A DNA stretch of 58,779 bases from Streptomyces sp. NRRL S-646 (GCF_000720765.1 NZ_JODC01000031.1:1-58779); one strand, 5' to 3'; shown: positions 7,149 through 15,341, counted from the first letter of the stretch. The notes: a model not told the origin generated them from the letters alone. Numbers and translations: made by a program.

Positions 7149-8579
7149 TCACGTGCTGTCGGGGGGCCGGAGGGGCACGCTGGTGTGCGCGGTGCCCGAA
7201 GCGCCGGAGGGTGTGGTGGCGGGCGTCGTGGAGGTGGCGCTGAGGGCGAGGAGCGCGACGTCGTCCGCGGGTCCTGCGGGGAAGGTGTTCAGCAGCGCGG
7301 TGAGGTCGCTGATGATCGCGGTGGCGCCGAGGGCTCGGTTGGTGGCGGCGTGGTGGGTGAGGTGGGAGGACAGGCCGCTCTCGCCGAACCGGGCGCCGCG
7401 GGAAGTACGGGCCTCGGTGAGTCCGTTGCTGTAGAGGAAGAGCGCCTCGCCGGGCAGGAGTTGAACGGCCCGGGAGACGAAGTCCGCCTGCGGCAGGGCG
7501 CCGACAAGCATCCCTCCCGCCAGGTTCACCTGCTCGGTCCCGGCTGCTGCCCGGGCGGGCCCGTCGCGGCGGGCGGGCCGCAGGTGGTGGGCCGGGAGAT
7601 GGCCGCCTCCGGCGAGGGTGAGGGCGAAGCCGCCCGCGGGGTCGGGAGCGAGGGTGCCGAAGACGAGGGTGCAGAAGCCGCTGCCGTCGGACGATGCCGA
7701 CAGCAGGGCGGTGTTGAGCACCCGCAGTACGGCACACGGATCCGGTTCCAACAGAGCGGTGGTACGCAGGGTGTAGCGGATCAGCGAGGTGAGCGCGGCG
7801 GCGGGCGCGCCCCGGCCGCTGACGTCGCCGAGGAAGAACGCCCACCGCCCGGCGCCGAGCGGGAAGACGTCGTAGAAGTCGCCGCCGACGTCGTGGACCG
7901 AGGCGGTGGTGTAGTGGCAGGCGGCCTCCAGGCCCGGCACTTCCGGCAGTGCCGGGGGCAGCAGGGAGCGCTGCAGTGTGGAGGCGTACGCGACGATCTC
8001 CGACCGGTCCCGCTCGGCGCGCTCACGTGCCGCGTGTTCCACCTCAACCAGTTCCCGTTCCACGCGGAGCATGCGCAGGGCGGCCAGCCGCAGTTCGAGT
8101 TCGTCCATCACGAGCGCGGCCAGGTCGGTCAGGGCGGTGGCCTGATCCGCTGTGATGCGGCGCGGCCTGGTGTCCAGGACGTCCACGGTGCCCAGGCGGT
8201 GACCGTCGCCGGTGGTGATCGGGGCAGCGGCGTAGAAGCGCGCCCGAGCGGGACCGGTCACCAGGGAGTGGGCGCGGGCGACCGGGTCGTCGAGGGTGTC
8301 GGGGACGACCAGAGGACTGCCCGTGGTGATCACCGAGGTGCACAGCCCCGGGTCCCGGCCGATCTGCGTGACCCCCGCCAGACCGTACGCGGCCTTGAAC
8401 CAGACCCGGTCGGTGTCCACGATCGTCACCGTTGCGGACGGAGCGTCGAACAGGCGGGCCGCCAGCGCGGCGATCCGGTCGAAGGCACCGTCCGGCGGGG
8501 TGTCCAGGATGTCGTAACGACGCACCGCGGCGATCCGCCGCGCCTCCTGCTCCGCAGACAGCTCAACCTGCTCCTCCAT
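7149..8579 (-). CDS. GAF-SpoIIE (PP2C-type) serine phosphatase
   Basis: A 476-residue protein with an N-terminal GAF sensor domain (about 22-165), a helical linker (about 170-205) and a SpoIIE/RsbU-type PP2C phosphatase domain (about 225-445). Such enzymes dephosphorylate STAS anti-sigma antagonists; STAS genes lie at 12276-12698 and 21034-21414. Metal-site motifs GGDFYDVFPL, LGDVSGRGAPAA and GPADDVALLAL are present. The usual Y-T-D-G motif reads LYSNGLTEAR, replacing a conserved metal-site Asp with Asn, which may lower or abolish activity. The ATG at 8579 is preceded by GGAGG at 13 bases and GAGAAG closer in. It is the last gene of a minus-strand series. Confidence 0.9.
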   Translation of the reverse strand: MEEQVELSAEQEARRIAAVRRYDILDTPPDGAFDRIAALAARLFDAPSATVTIVDTDRVWFKAAYGLAGVTQIGRDPGLCTSVITTGSPLVVPDTLDDPVARAHSLVTGPARARFYAAAPITTGDGHRLGTVDVLDTRPRRITADQATALTDLAALVMDELELRLAALRMLRVERELVEVEHAARERAERDRSEIVAYASTLQRSLLPPALPEVPGLEAACHYTTASVHDVGGDFYDVFPLGAGRWAFFLGDVSGRGAPAAALTSLIRYTLRTTALLEPDPCAVLRVLNTALLSASSDGSGFCTLVFGTLAPDPAGGFALTLAGGGHLPAHHLRPARRDGPARAAAGTEQVNLAGGMLVGALPQADFVSRAVQLLPGEALFLYSNGLTEARTSRGARFGESGLSSHLTHHAATNRALGATAIISDLTALLNTFPAGPADDVALLALSATSTTPATTPSGASGTAHTSVPLRPPDST

Positions 8580-8663
8580 GGCTTCTCGACGCCTCCACGT
8601 CTTCGCACGTCCACGTCGCGCGTCTCCGGCTTCGCACGCGTCGCACCCGGCCGGCGCAGGCGG

Positions 8664-9308
8664 CTATCCGGGCCGTTGGGTCCGGTCGTTGTGCGCGAGG
8701 CCGTCCGGATGCTGCGTCGTGCGCTCTCCGAGGGACAGAAGCAGTACGCACAGGACGGTCGGGGCGCGGTGGACCTGGCCCACCTCCTGCCAGCCCCACG
8801 CCTCCAAGGCAGCACGGGCCGGGCGGTCGGACTGGTCCAGCAAGGTGACGCCGAGCGAAGCCTGGTGGTCGGCGAGCAGGCGCTCCTGGAGCCGGCGAGC
8901 GAGCCCGCGGGCGTACTGGTGCGGATGGACGACGGTTTCGAGGATCGCGAAGACGTGTCCGGACGCGGTCAGTTGCTCCAGGTTCTGGGGCAGCGGCCCG
9001 TCGAACCCCTGCCACCAGGAGCCGTCACGTGGCACGGGGATTCCGAAGACACACCCGGTCAGGGACCGGGCCTCGGCGACCAGCATGTCGAATCCCGGCA
9101 GTTTCACGCCGTCCGCCAGACGGCGCAGGAACTCCTGCCGGCCGCGGAACTCCTCGCCCGGCGGGGTGGTGGTGGACTCCACGTACAGATCCGCCAGGTC
9201 CTCTCGCATGCCCTCGGCCTGCCAGCGGTTCAGCCGGCGCAGCCGCACCGTGTCCATGGCGGACGGCTCCGGGCCTTCGGGTTCGTGGGGTTGCCGCGGA
9301 GTGCGCAT
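8664..9308 (-). CDS. GNAT-like N-acetyltransferase family protein
   Basis: A 214-residue protein. The N-terminal VRLRRLNRWQAEGMREDLADLYVES motif is family-specific. The C-terminal half has a GNAT-like pattern: VVHPHQYARGLARRLQERLLADHQASLGVTLLD, where an acetyl-CoA loop would lie, then ALEAWGWQEVGQ. The glycine-rich Q/RxxGxG loop is weak (ARGLAR), so catalysis is not certain. A paralog lies at 11608-12279 and a fragment at 1843-2046. The ATG at 9308 follows GAGG six bases upstream, in a leader (ACCGAGGCG) shared with the STAS gene at 12698. In paralogous cassettes this gene neighbours STAS, GAF-ANTAR and phosphatase genes, suggesting a role in the same stress circuit. Confidence 0.7.
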   Translation of the reverse strand: MRTPRQPHEPEGPEPSAMDTVRLRRLNRWQAEGMREDLADLYVESTTTPPGEEFRGRQEFLRRLADGVKLPGFDMLVAEARSLTGCVFGIPVPRDGSWWQGFDGPLPQNLEQLTASGHVFAILETVVHPHQYARGLARRLQERLLADHQASLGVTLLDQSDRPARAALEAWGWQEVGQVHRAPTVLCVLLLSLGERTTQHPDGLAHNDRTQRPG

Positions 9309-9375
9309 GGGGCGCCTCGGTTCAGGAGACCGGCAGATGGGCGGGAGTGCCATCGTGGCCGATGTGTGGTGCGGC

Positions 9376-9415
9376 GCCGGGGTCCGGGACGTCTGTTCGC
9401 CAGCATAGCCCCGGA
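9376..9415 (-). promoter_or_regulatory. Shared 40-bp upstream element, likely promoter
   Basis: Plus-strand GCCGGGGTC..GGGACGTC at 9376-9393 and CAGCATAG at 9401-9408 recur with identical spacing at 12926-12965. On the minus strand this gives CTATGCTG, containing a TATGCT -10-like hexamer, followed by GACGTCCC. It lies about 70-110 bases upstream of the GNAT start at 9308. The conserved GACGTC half could be an operator or sigma-factor contact; no standard -35 box is visible. Confidence 0.5.
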
Positions 9416-10075
9416 TCGGCGCCGCTCCGGGGCCAGTTGGGGGCACGGGGCCACTGTGGCCCGGGCGGCGGGTCGGCCGACCGCCAGGTCGTTCAGGTCA
9501 TGGGGCGATCCCTTCGGCCAGACGTGCGGCGGGTGCCGACCATCGGCTTCGGCTGTACGAGCCTGTGCCGAAGAGTTCCCGCAGCCACGGCCAAGGAACC
9601 GGTCCTCCCGCCGTGGCTGCCGCTCGCCTGTGGCGGCCGGCATCGGCCCGGTGCTCGACGCGACACCGCGCACATCCGGCGTTCACACGAGACGAGCACA
9701 CTTACGTCAGGCCCTGTTCCGCCGCTCCTGAATCTGCTCTAGGCTGCACGCAGGGAAGGTGGGACTGCGACCGTTTCAGGTACCAGCAAGTCTCCCCACC
9801 CAGGCTCCCAGCCCCCGAGTCGGAAACCAGGCCCGGCTGGAGCCGTATCGCCGGACAGCGCGGCTCCAGCCCAAGTCCTCTCGGCAATTTCCAGACGGGG
9901 TGTTCCCATCAGTCCCGCCGCCGCAGAGGGCAACGCGCGAGGACACGGCGGAGGGGGGCCTCCCGTTCCTTGCGCTCCGGACGGCCGCCGCCGTCGTGCG
10001 GCGGCGGCTGTCCGGCCCACGGTTCCCGGCGCAGGAGCGGCGTGCCGGTGCGCGTCGGCTGCGGCGCGGAGTGGG
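9416..10075. other. Intergenic stretch, no gene recognised
   Basis: These 660 bases lie between the GAF-ANTAR gene and the GNAT leader. CTAGGCTG at about 9738-9745 resembles a housekeeping -10 box on the plus strand, and a GTG frame starts at 9759. Its Pro/Arg-rich product has no motif and the frame runs antisense into the GAF-ANTAR gene, so I do not call it. Confidence 0.5.
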
Positions 10076-10792
10076 TCAGGACCCCAGCCCGGCAAGGGGT
10101 TCCGAGCCGTCGATGAAGGCGCGGGCCACGTCGGCCAGGCGCCGGTTGTGGGAGCGGGCATAACCGCGCAGCGCGCTGAACGCCTGCTCCATGTCTATGC
10201 CCTGGCGTTCGGCGAGCTTCCCCTTGGCCTGTTCGATCAGTACCCGGCTGTTCAGCGCCGTCTGCAGCTGCTCGTTGAGCACCGTGCTGCGCTGCGCGGT
10301 GCGTTGTTGCAGCAGGCTGATGGTGGCGACGTCGGCCAGCGCCTGGGCGACGAGGGTGGCGGCCGGGTCGAAGGGGCCGGGCGCGGCACGGAAGAGGTTC
10401 AGGGCGCCCACTGTCTCCTCCCGCAGGCGCATGGGCAGGGCCTGGACGGCCCCGAATCCGCTGCGGTGGGCCGCCGTGACGAAGCGCGGCCAGCGGTCGA
10501 CCTCCCGGGTCAGGTCGGGGATGATCACCGGCGCGCCGGTGCGGAAGCACGTGAGGCAGGGGCCTTGGTCGTTCTGGAGCTGGAAGAGCTCCAGCACACG
10601 CACCTGTTCGTCGGAGGCGGCCATGACGCGGAGTTTGCCGTCCCGGTCTGCGAGCAGGACCCCGGCGGCGCTCGCGTCGAGCATGCCGACGCAGCGGTCG
10701 GTCAGCAGGCGCAGGAAGTCCATGAGGTCGAAGTCGGCGACCAGGTTGTCGGCCAACTCGACGAAGGTCTTGGCCAGGAGTTGTTGATCCAT
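10076..10792 (-). CDS. GAF-ANTAR regulator
   Basis: A 238-residue cytoplasmic regulator with an N-terminal GAF domain (about 12-160, DASAAGVLLADRDGKLRVMA..QNDQGPCLTCFRTG) and a C-terminal ANTAR domain (about 170-228, RVLIEQAKGKLAERQGIDMEQAFSALRGYARSHNRRLADVA). GAF would sense a ligand or redox/light cue and ANTAR would act on RNA as an antiterminator. The paired Cys in GPCLTCF could be a redox or metal site. I prefer the ATG at 10792 (GAGGG nine bases upstream) to the GTG at 10801. A second GAF-ANTAR gene precedes it by 79 bases on the same strand. Confidence 0.9.
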   Translation of the reverse strand: MDQQLLAKTFVELADNLVADFDLMDFLRLLTDRCVGMLDASAAGVLLADRDGKLRVMAASDEQVRVLELFQLQNDQGPCLTCFRTGAPVIIPDLTREVDRWPRFVTAAHRSGFGAVQALPMRLREETVGALNLFRAAPGPFDPAATLVAQALADVATISLLQQRTAQRSTVLNEQLQTALNSRVLIEQAKGKLAERQGIDMEQAFSALRGYARSHNRRLADVARAFIDGSEPLAGLGS

Positions 10793-10871
10793 CGTGGACA
10801 CCCTCGATTAAGACTGGTCCCGCCGGGAAGGGGCGGGAAGTACGGCATGTTCCTCGGCCGACACCGATGCG

Positions 10872-11618
10872 TCAGGTTTCCTCCCCGGCCTGGTCCGGCT
10901 CCGCGTCCGGGGAGAAACGAAGCCGACGGGCCACCACGTCCGCAGCCACGTCGGCGAGCCGGCGTCCCTGTGCATAGGCGTAGGCGCGGAGCCGGACGAA
11001 GGCTTCCTCGATGCCGACGCCGAGCTGAACCGTGAGCATCCCGCTGGCCTGGTCGATCTCCGCCCGGTAGGCGCCCAGGTCCTCGACGGGGCCATCACGC
11101 GGCCCGCCCGTCTCGTCGATGCGCGCGTCGAGCAGCACCAGAGTCGCGAGGTCGGCGAACGCCAGCGCGTCCGCCAGTTCCTCCGCGTCCAACCGGACCG
11201 GAACGTGGGCGTACAGGTCCAGAACTCCCGGGCTGATCGCGCCCATCTGCAGAGGAAGCGCGAAGACCGCGCGGGCCCCGGCTTCCAGGGCCGCATCGGC
11301 GAACACCATCCAGCGATCCTGCAGGCCACGGGTGAGCAGATCGGGTGTCAGGACGGCCGAGCCGTGCAGGAAGGCGTCCACACAGGGCCCCTCGCCCAGC
11401 GTGAGCTGGAGCTCTTCCAGTTGCTCGCTGACAGTGTCGGTGCTGCACAGCGGGTGGCTCGGCGCGGCCCTGGACATCGCCGACAGCCCGGCCCCGCCGA
11501 CCGGCAGCGCGGCGACGGCCGCGGTACACACGTCCACCACGTCGACCCGGGCACCGCGCCGGGCCGCCTGCTCGGCCACCAGTAGCTGGATGCGGGCCGA
11601 CCTGCTCTCAGCGCCCAC
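10872..11618 (-). CDS. GAF-ANTAR regulator (second copy)
   Basis: A protein of about 248 residues with a GAF-like domain (CSTDTVSEQLEELQLTLGEGPCVDAF, then ARAVFALPLQMGAISPGVLDLY) and a C-terminal ANTAR domain (EIDQASGMLTVQLGVGIEEAFVRLRAYAYAQGRRLADVAADV). It belongs to the same family as the next gene but is well diverged. The start is uncertain: GTG 11618 (GGAGG upstream) overlaps the GNAT stop by 11 bases, while TTG 11648 and GTG 11627 are alternatives. Overlap at the front places it in the STAS-GNAT-GAF-ANTAR run from 12698. ANTAR RNA-binding function is known for the family; the signal is unknown. Confidence 0.85.
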   Translation of the reverse strand: MGAESRSARIQLLVAEQAARRGARVDVVDVCTAAVAALPVGGAGLSAMSRAAPSHPLCSTDTVSEQLEELQLTLGEGPCVDAFLHGSAVLTPDLLTRGLQDRWMVFADAALEAGARAVFALPLQMGAISPGVLDLYAHVPVRLDAEELADALAFADLATLVLLDARIDETGGPRDGPVEDLGAYRAEIDQASGMLTVQLGVGIEEAFVRLRAYAYAQGRRLADVAADVVARRLRFSPDAEPDQAGEET

Positions 11619-12279
11619 CCGGGCCACCGCCTCCCGGCATCGCGACAAGGCCCACCCCCGTCACCGTGGCGCGTTCCGCCAGGGGAAACACCAGCGCGCG
11701 GAACGTGGTGACGCCCAGTGGCCTGCGAAGCTCTCCGACATCCAGCCATCCCCAGGAGCGGAGCGCGGAGAGAGTCGGGTGATCGGCCCCGTCCACCAAG
11801 GTGGCGCCGAGCGAGGCCTGGTGGTCGGTCAGCAGCCGCTCCTGCACACGCCGGGCGAGTTCCCGGTCCTGCGGGTGCGGGCGGATCAGGATGTCACCGA
11901 ACGCGAAGGCCCTGCCGGACACCGTGAGTTGCCCGACGCCGCGCGGCAGGACTCCGTCGAAGCCGAGCCACCACGAGCCGTCACCGCGCACCGGGAATCC
12001 GAAGGCGCATCCCATCAGGCCGTCCGACTCGGCGATCACCATGGCGAATCCCGGTCGGCCCATGTCCGCGGTGAGACGGTTCAGGAAGTCCTGGCGGCCG
12101 GGACGGCGGTACGCATCACCCGTGTCCGGCACGCGGGACTCCACATACAACCCCGCCAGATCCTCGCGCAGGTCCTCCACCAGCCGACGGTTCAGCCGGC
12201 GCAGTCGCACCGGCGCCACGGCGCAGGCCTCGCCGTTCCCCGGCTTCCGTGGCTGTCCCCGCCCGGGTCCGGCCGTCAT
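11608..12279 (-). CDS. GNAT-like N-acetyltransferase family protein (second copy)
   Basis: A 223-residue paralog of the protein at 8664-9308, sharing VRLRRLNRRLVEDLREDLAGLYVES, GFAMVIAESDGLMGCAFGFPV, RGDGSWWLGFDG, LARRVQERLLTDHQASLGATLVD and LRSWGWLDVGEL. The C-terminal part fits a GNAT fold, with acetyl-CoA binding near RPHPQDRELARRVQERLL, though the consensus loop is degenerate. The ATG at 12279 overlaps the stop of the STAS gene (ATGA), so the two are translationally coupled. A GAF-ANTAR gene overlaps the far end. No substrate can be deduced. Confidence 0.7.
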   Translation of the reverse strand: MTAGPGRGQPRKPGNGEACAVAPVRLRRLNRRLVEDLREDLAGLYVESRVPDTGDAYRRPGRQDFLNRLTADMGRPGFAMVIAESDGLMGCAFGFPVRGDGSWWLGFDGVLPRGVGQLTVSGRAFAFGDILIRPHPQDRELARRVQERLLTDHQASLGATLVDGADHPTLSALRSWGWLDVGELRRPLGVTTFRALVFPLAERATVTGVGLVAMPGGGGPGGR

Positions 12280-12698
12280 CGCACATCGCCCGGGAGAACA
12301 GGCGCAGGCGGGACAGACCCGTGCGGCAGGGCTGGAGCCGGCACAGCCCGCGCGTCGCGGGAAGGAGGTGGCAGGTCGTACGGAGGACCGAGGAGCAGGA
12401 ACCCGCACCCGGTGAGGCCGACTACAAGGACGAGCATCGGCGGTGGGTGGTGCAGTCGCAGGGTCCCGCCCGCCACGGTGGTCTGCCGCGCGGCGTGCAG
12501 GAAGGCGTTGAGTCCGCTGCAGTCACAGAAACTGACAGGAGTGAGGTCGACGTCGATGGCGCGGATGCCGTCCCGCAAGCACTGCTCCAGGGATGCGCGC
12601 ACCAACGGCGCGGATTCGAAGTCGATCTCACCGGCCAGGGTGATCAGCGCCCGTTTCCTTCGGTCACGGCGATACACGGTGAGCTGTGGAAGGGGCAT
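12276..12698 (-). CDS. STAS-domain anti-anti-sigma factor
   Basis: A 140-residue protein with a STAS domain over residues 1-95: LITLAGEIDFESAPLVRASLEQCL, then IDVDLTPVSFCDCSGLNAFLHA. Ser in DCSG is the expected phosphorylation site through which an RsbW/SpoIIAB-type kinase switches such antagonists off. The Pro-rich C-terminal 45 residues are unusual. It opens an overlapping run with the GNAT and GAF-ANTAR genes. The ATG at 12698 follows GAGG in the same ACCGAGGCG leader seen before the GNAT gene at 9308. The GAF-SpoIIE phosphatase at 7149-8579 is a plausible partner; no kinase lies in this run. Confidence 0.85.
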   Translation of the reverse strand: MPLPQLTVYRRDRRKRALITLAGEIDFESAPLVRASLEQCLRDGIRAIDVDLTPVSFCDCSGLNAFLHAARQTTVAGGTLRLHHPPPMLVLVVGLTGCGFLLLGPPYDLPPPSRDARAVPAPALPHGSVPPAPVLPGDVR

Positions 12699-12925
12699 GA
12701 CGCCTCGGTTCGGAAGACCATCCGGCAGCGGGCCCGGCCGTGCCGGATATCCGGCACCACCTGACGCCCTCCAGATGGGGGCGTACGTTCGGCGGAGTCG
12801 GAGCGAAGGCAGGTCCGACCGCCCGTGCGACAGGACAGAGGAGCACCCGGTTCCCTCCTGGAATGCGCCGGGTGACGGACTACGAGTCCGCTCCCCGCGC
12901 TCTATGTGTCGAGCAACGACAAGCC

Positions 12926-12965
12926 GCCGGGGTCTGGGACGTCCGTACAGCAGCATAGTCCCCGG
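12926..12965 (-). promoter_or_regulatory. Shared upstream element, second copy
   Basis: This matches 9376-9415: GCCGGGGTC..GGGACGTC at 12926-12943 and CAGCATAG at 12951-12958, with identical spacing. It lies about 230-270 bases upstream of the STAS start at 12698. The rest of the 446-base gap between the divergent STAS and Asp23 genes (12699-13144) holds no recognised gene, so a long leader or a more distal control site is implied. Confidence 0.5.
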
Positions 12966-13144
12966 CGCGGTCCGGTGGGGTCCGCTGACCCGCCTGGTCC
13001 CAGCGCCTGGACCGCGGCCGCGATGTGACGCCGTACGCGGGCATGTCCGACGCGTAGCGCGGTACTGGGCAAGCGGCGCGAAACGCGGCGGCCGACGGCC
13101 GCCGGGCACGTCAGTCAGTGCACCACCCGAGGAGGTGGCTTCGC

Positions 13145-13639
13145 ATGACGGAGCCGAACGGTTCCACCCTGCCCGAGCCCGGCCCGGGGGAACCCCGCAC
13201 CGACCTGGGCACGACACTGCAATCCGCACGCCCCCGGCTCCGGGAACAGCCTGGGACCCGCGGCCGGACGACCATCGCCGACGGGGTGGTGGAGAAGATC
13301 GCCGGCATCGCCGCACGGGAGGTCCCGGGAATCCACGCGCTGGGCGGCGGATTCACCCGCACCATGGGCGCGATGCGCGACCGGGTCCCGGGCGGACATC
13401 CGAGCGCGGGGCGTGGCGTCAAGGTCGAGGTCGGCGAGAAGCAGACCGCCATCGATCTCCAGGTCGTCGTCGCATACGGAGTGAGCATCACCGACCTCGC
13501 CGCAGAGGTCCGTGAGAACGTGATCGCGGCGGTGGAACGGATGACGGGCCTGGAGGTCGTCGAGGTGAACATCGCGGTCAACGACGTGCACCTGCCGGAC
13601 GAGGACACGCAGGAGACCCCCGAGGACCGGGTGCATTGA
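13145..13639 (+). CDS. Asp23/Gls24 family envelope stress protein
   Basis: A 164-residue protein with a disordered N-terminus (about 1-45) followed by an Asp23 domain: TIADGVVEKIAGIAAREVPGIHAL, VKVEVGEKQTAIDLQVVVAYGVSITDLAAEVRENV and ERMTGLEVVEVNIAVNDVHL. Asp23 proteins form a membrane-associated layer linked to cell-envelope stress and alkaline shock. Here there is no adjacent amphipathic AmaP-type gene, so the anchor is unknown. The ATG at 13145 follows GAGGAGGT at 13129-13136, a very strong site. It is divergent from the STAS gene and convergent with the second PRC-barrel gene. Confidence 0.92.
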   Translation: MTEPNGSTLPEPGPGEPRTDLGTTLQSARPRLREQPGTRGRTTIADGVVEKIAGIAAREVPGIHALGGGFTRTMGAMRDRVPGGHPSAGRGVKVEVGEKQTAIDLQVVVAYGVSITDLAAEVRENVIAAVERMTGLEVVEVNIAVNDVHLPDEDTQETPEDRVH

Positions 13640-14057
13640 GGCCATGCCCGGGCAGACGCGGGCGCGGCTGCCCGGGGCAGTCTCCGGATGCTCTCGGACG
13701 GTCGATCACCGGCGACCCGAGTCGTCGGGCCCGGGACACGTCGAACGGACGCGGTCGGCTCAGCAGGACGGAGCTGGGGGCTGTGGGCGGCGGTTCAGCG
13801 CCGTCGGCATGTCACGGACAGTCAACGCCGCGCACAGGTTCCGGTACGTGGGCACCGAAGGGGCGGACCACGGGCGGCCCGTCCCGCACCGGTGCCCTGC
13901 GCGGTTGCGCGTCGGCGGAGGGGGCCGGCGCGGGGGTGTCTGCGGGAAGCCGCGGAGCGTCGCGACCACGCCTCTGGTCCCGTCCGGGTCGAAACGGACG
14001 GCAGCCATCGAAGATGCCGGGCCAGGCGAACACGGCAGCCCTCCCGTCCGAGGGCGG
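13640..14057. other. Convergent intergenic stretch, no gene recognised
   Basis: These 418 bases lie between the ends of the Asp23 and PRC-barrel genes. Open frames exist in several directions, but their products are Pro/Arg-rich with no motif and no good ribosome binding site. Unlike the first PRC-barrel locus, no small hydrophobic gene follows here. No strong terminator hairpin was found. Confidence 0.55.
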
Positions 14058-14414
14058 TCAGCGGCGCGCAAGTTGCCGTTCCCCGGCCGCACCGGGCTGG
14101 TAGGGCAGTCCGTAGTGCTTGAAGACCGCTTCCTCCTGCTCGGCGGGAAGCACGTCGTCGGTACCGATCGAAGGAGCCTGCTTCACCAGCGTTCTGACAT
14201 AGCCGACCTTCAGATAGCCCGGGCCGACGATCGCGTCCTCAAGTGGGACGAAGACCAGACGGTGCCGGGTGGGCAGTCCGGTCCGTACCGTGGCCATGGC
14301 CGGCTCGTCGGTGGTGGTGTCCACATAGACCGCCTCCAGGACACCGATCTTGTGCGACTCGGGGTCGACGACATCGCGGTTGCGCCATTCCCGGACGTCG
14401 GCTGCGTGGATCAT
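14058..14414 (-). CDS. PRC-barrel domain protein (second copy)
   Basis: A 118-residue paralog of the protein at 5339-5695, equal in length and very similar throughout: REWRNRDVVDPESHKIGVLEAVYVDTTTDEPAMATVRTG and APSIGTDDVLPAEQEEAVFKHYG. It therefore has the same PRC-barrel plus C-terminal extension. The ATG at 14414 has GGGAGAG just upstream, and the gene lies only 9 bases after the stop of the ANTAR gene, so here the PRC protein is the third gene of an operon with the ANTAR and membrane proteins. At the first locus it is divergent from them. This suggests the three products belong together functionally. Confidence 0.85.
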   Translation of the reverse strand: MIHAADVREWRNRDVVDPESHKIGVLEAVYVDTTTDEPAMATVRTGLPTRHRLVFVPLEDAIVGPGYLKVGYVRTLVKQAPSIGTDDVLPAEQEEAVFKHYGLPYQPGAAGERQLARR

Positions 14415-14423
14415 GGTCTCTCC

Positions 14424-14816
14424 CTATCTGGACGACTCATCGGCCGATGACGAGCCGCACCCTCGGTCCTCCGCGTGAAACCGCCGCAGTGCACGACGCA
14501 GCGCACGCTGCATCCGCTCCGGGAGCGGCTTGCCCTCCCAGGCGGCGACCACGGCCGCGGCCACCTCCGGAAGTCTGGTGCCGCACTGCCGCGAGACGTC
14601 GACCAGCAGGTTCCTGGCCGCCCCGCGGCTGCAGGGGGTCAGGACCATCACCATTCCGCAGGCCTGGTCGATGACCGCACGGCCGGTCAGCGCCCGCCGC
14701 AGCTGATCGTTCTCGGCGCGCAGTGCGACGAGGTCCTGCCCCGCCGATGCGTTCCCCCACGTGGCCTCGGCCCGCAGTTTCCACCAGTCCTCTTGGAGCA
14801 CGGTTGTGCGTTGCAT
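14424..14816 (-). CDS. Short ANTAR-domain protein (second copy)
   Basis: A 130-residue paralog of the protein at 6752-7096: DLVALRAENDQLRRALTGRAVIDQACGMVMVLTPCSRGAARNLLVDVSRQCGTRLPEVAAAVV. It has a coiled-coil lead-in and an ANTAR domain but no sensor domain. I chose the ATG at 14816 because GAAGAGG lies upstream of it. A GTG at 14894, three bases after the preceding stop, would add 26 basic residues. It is the middle gene of a three-gene run (membrane protein, ANTAR, PRC-barrel). An RNA antitermination role follows from the family, with targets unknown. Confidence 0.8.
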   Translation of the reverse strand: MQRTTVLQEDWWKLRAEATWGNASAGQDLVALRAENDQLRRALTGRAVIDQACGMVMVLTPCSRGAARNLLVDVSRQCGTRLPEVAAAVVAAWEGKPLPERMQRALRRALRRFHAEDRGCGSSSADESSR

Positions 14817-14897
14817 GGCATGTACCTCTTCACGAGTTCGACGTCTCCGGTCTGGCCGGAGCCGTCCCGGACCGTGGCTGCCCGCCCGCTCCACGGG

Positions 14898-15191
14898 TCA
14901 CCTGTGGTGGTCATGGTCCCGACGGTCCTCACGCCGCCAGCGCGCCCGGTTCTGGCGGCTGTAGCGGCGGTCCCAGCGGTCCTGGCGATCCCGGCGCTCC
15001 TGATAGCCCCGGTAGTCCCGGGGCTGCCGATGGTCCCCGAGATCGGAACCGCCACGGCTTCGGCCTCCGCCACGATCGCGGCCGTGGCGGGTCGCGCCGT
15101 AGACCAGCACCGCCGCCGCCACCCACCAGACGGGGTGAAGGAAGCCGAAGCCGAAGAGAACGGCGATGAGGATGAGGAGCAGGACGAACAC
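14898..15191 (-). CDS. Small membrane protein with charged tail (second copy)
   Basis: A 97-residue protein beginning MFVLLLILIAVLFGFGFLHP VWWVAAAVLVYGA, giving two close membrane helices. A strongly hydrophilic tail rich in Arg, Asp and Tyr follows (RRDRQDRWDRRYSRQNRARW). It is a paralog of the 6495-6755 protein. The GTG start at 15191 has the leader GGGGAGGCCCACC, identical to the one before the paralog, and ACTACGCTGAGG about 60-70 bases upstream matches the GCTACGCTG element there. This indicates that the promoter regions were duplicated with the genes. Confidence 0.8.
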   Translation of the reverse strand: MFVLLLILIAVLFGFGFLHPVWWVAAAVLVYGATRHGRDRGGGRSRGGSDLGDHRQPRDYRGYQERRDRQDRWDRRYSRQNRARWRREDRRDHDHHR

Positions 15192-15341
15192 GGTGGGCCT
15201 CCCCGGGAGCAGAACACGGCATCGATACCGGGGACTGGGGCCTTACCCCTCAGCGTAGTCCTGCCCGACGCGTGCGGGTACCGTCCGACGTCAGCGCGTC
15301 CCGTCCGGTACTGATGGCTGCTTGCCACCTGTCGGGAAACC

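Noticed and set aside
6927..9731. 934-codon plus-strand open frame
   Set aside because: It runs antisense through the phosphatase and GNAT genes, and its Gly/Arg-rich product has no motif.
9759..10163. GTG-started frame after a TAGGCT box
   Set aside because: It overlaps the GAF-ANTAR gene antisense, has a Pro/Arg-rich product and no recognisable family.
13760..14092. Minus-strand frame downstream of the second PRC-barrel gene
   Set aside because: I looked for a counterpart of the 56-residue membrane peptide. The frame has no hydrophobic segments and no ribosome binding site.
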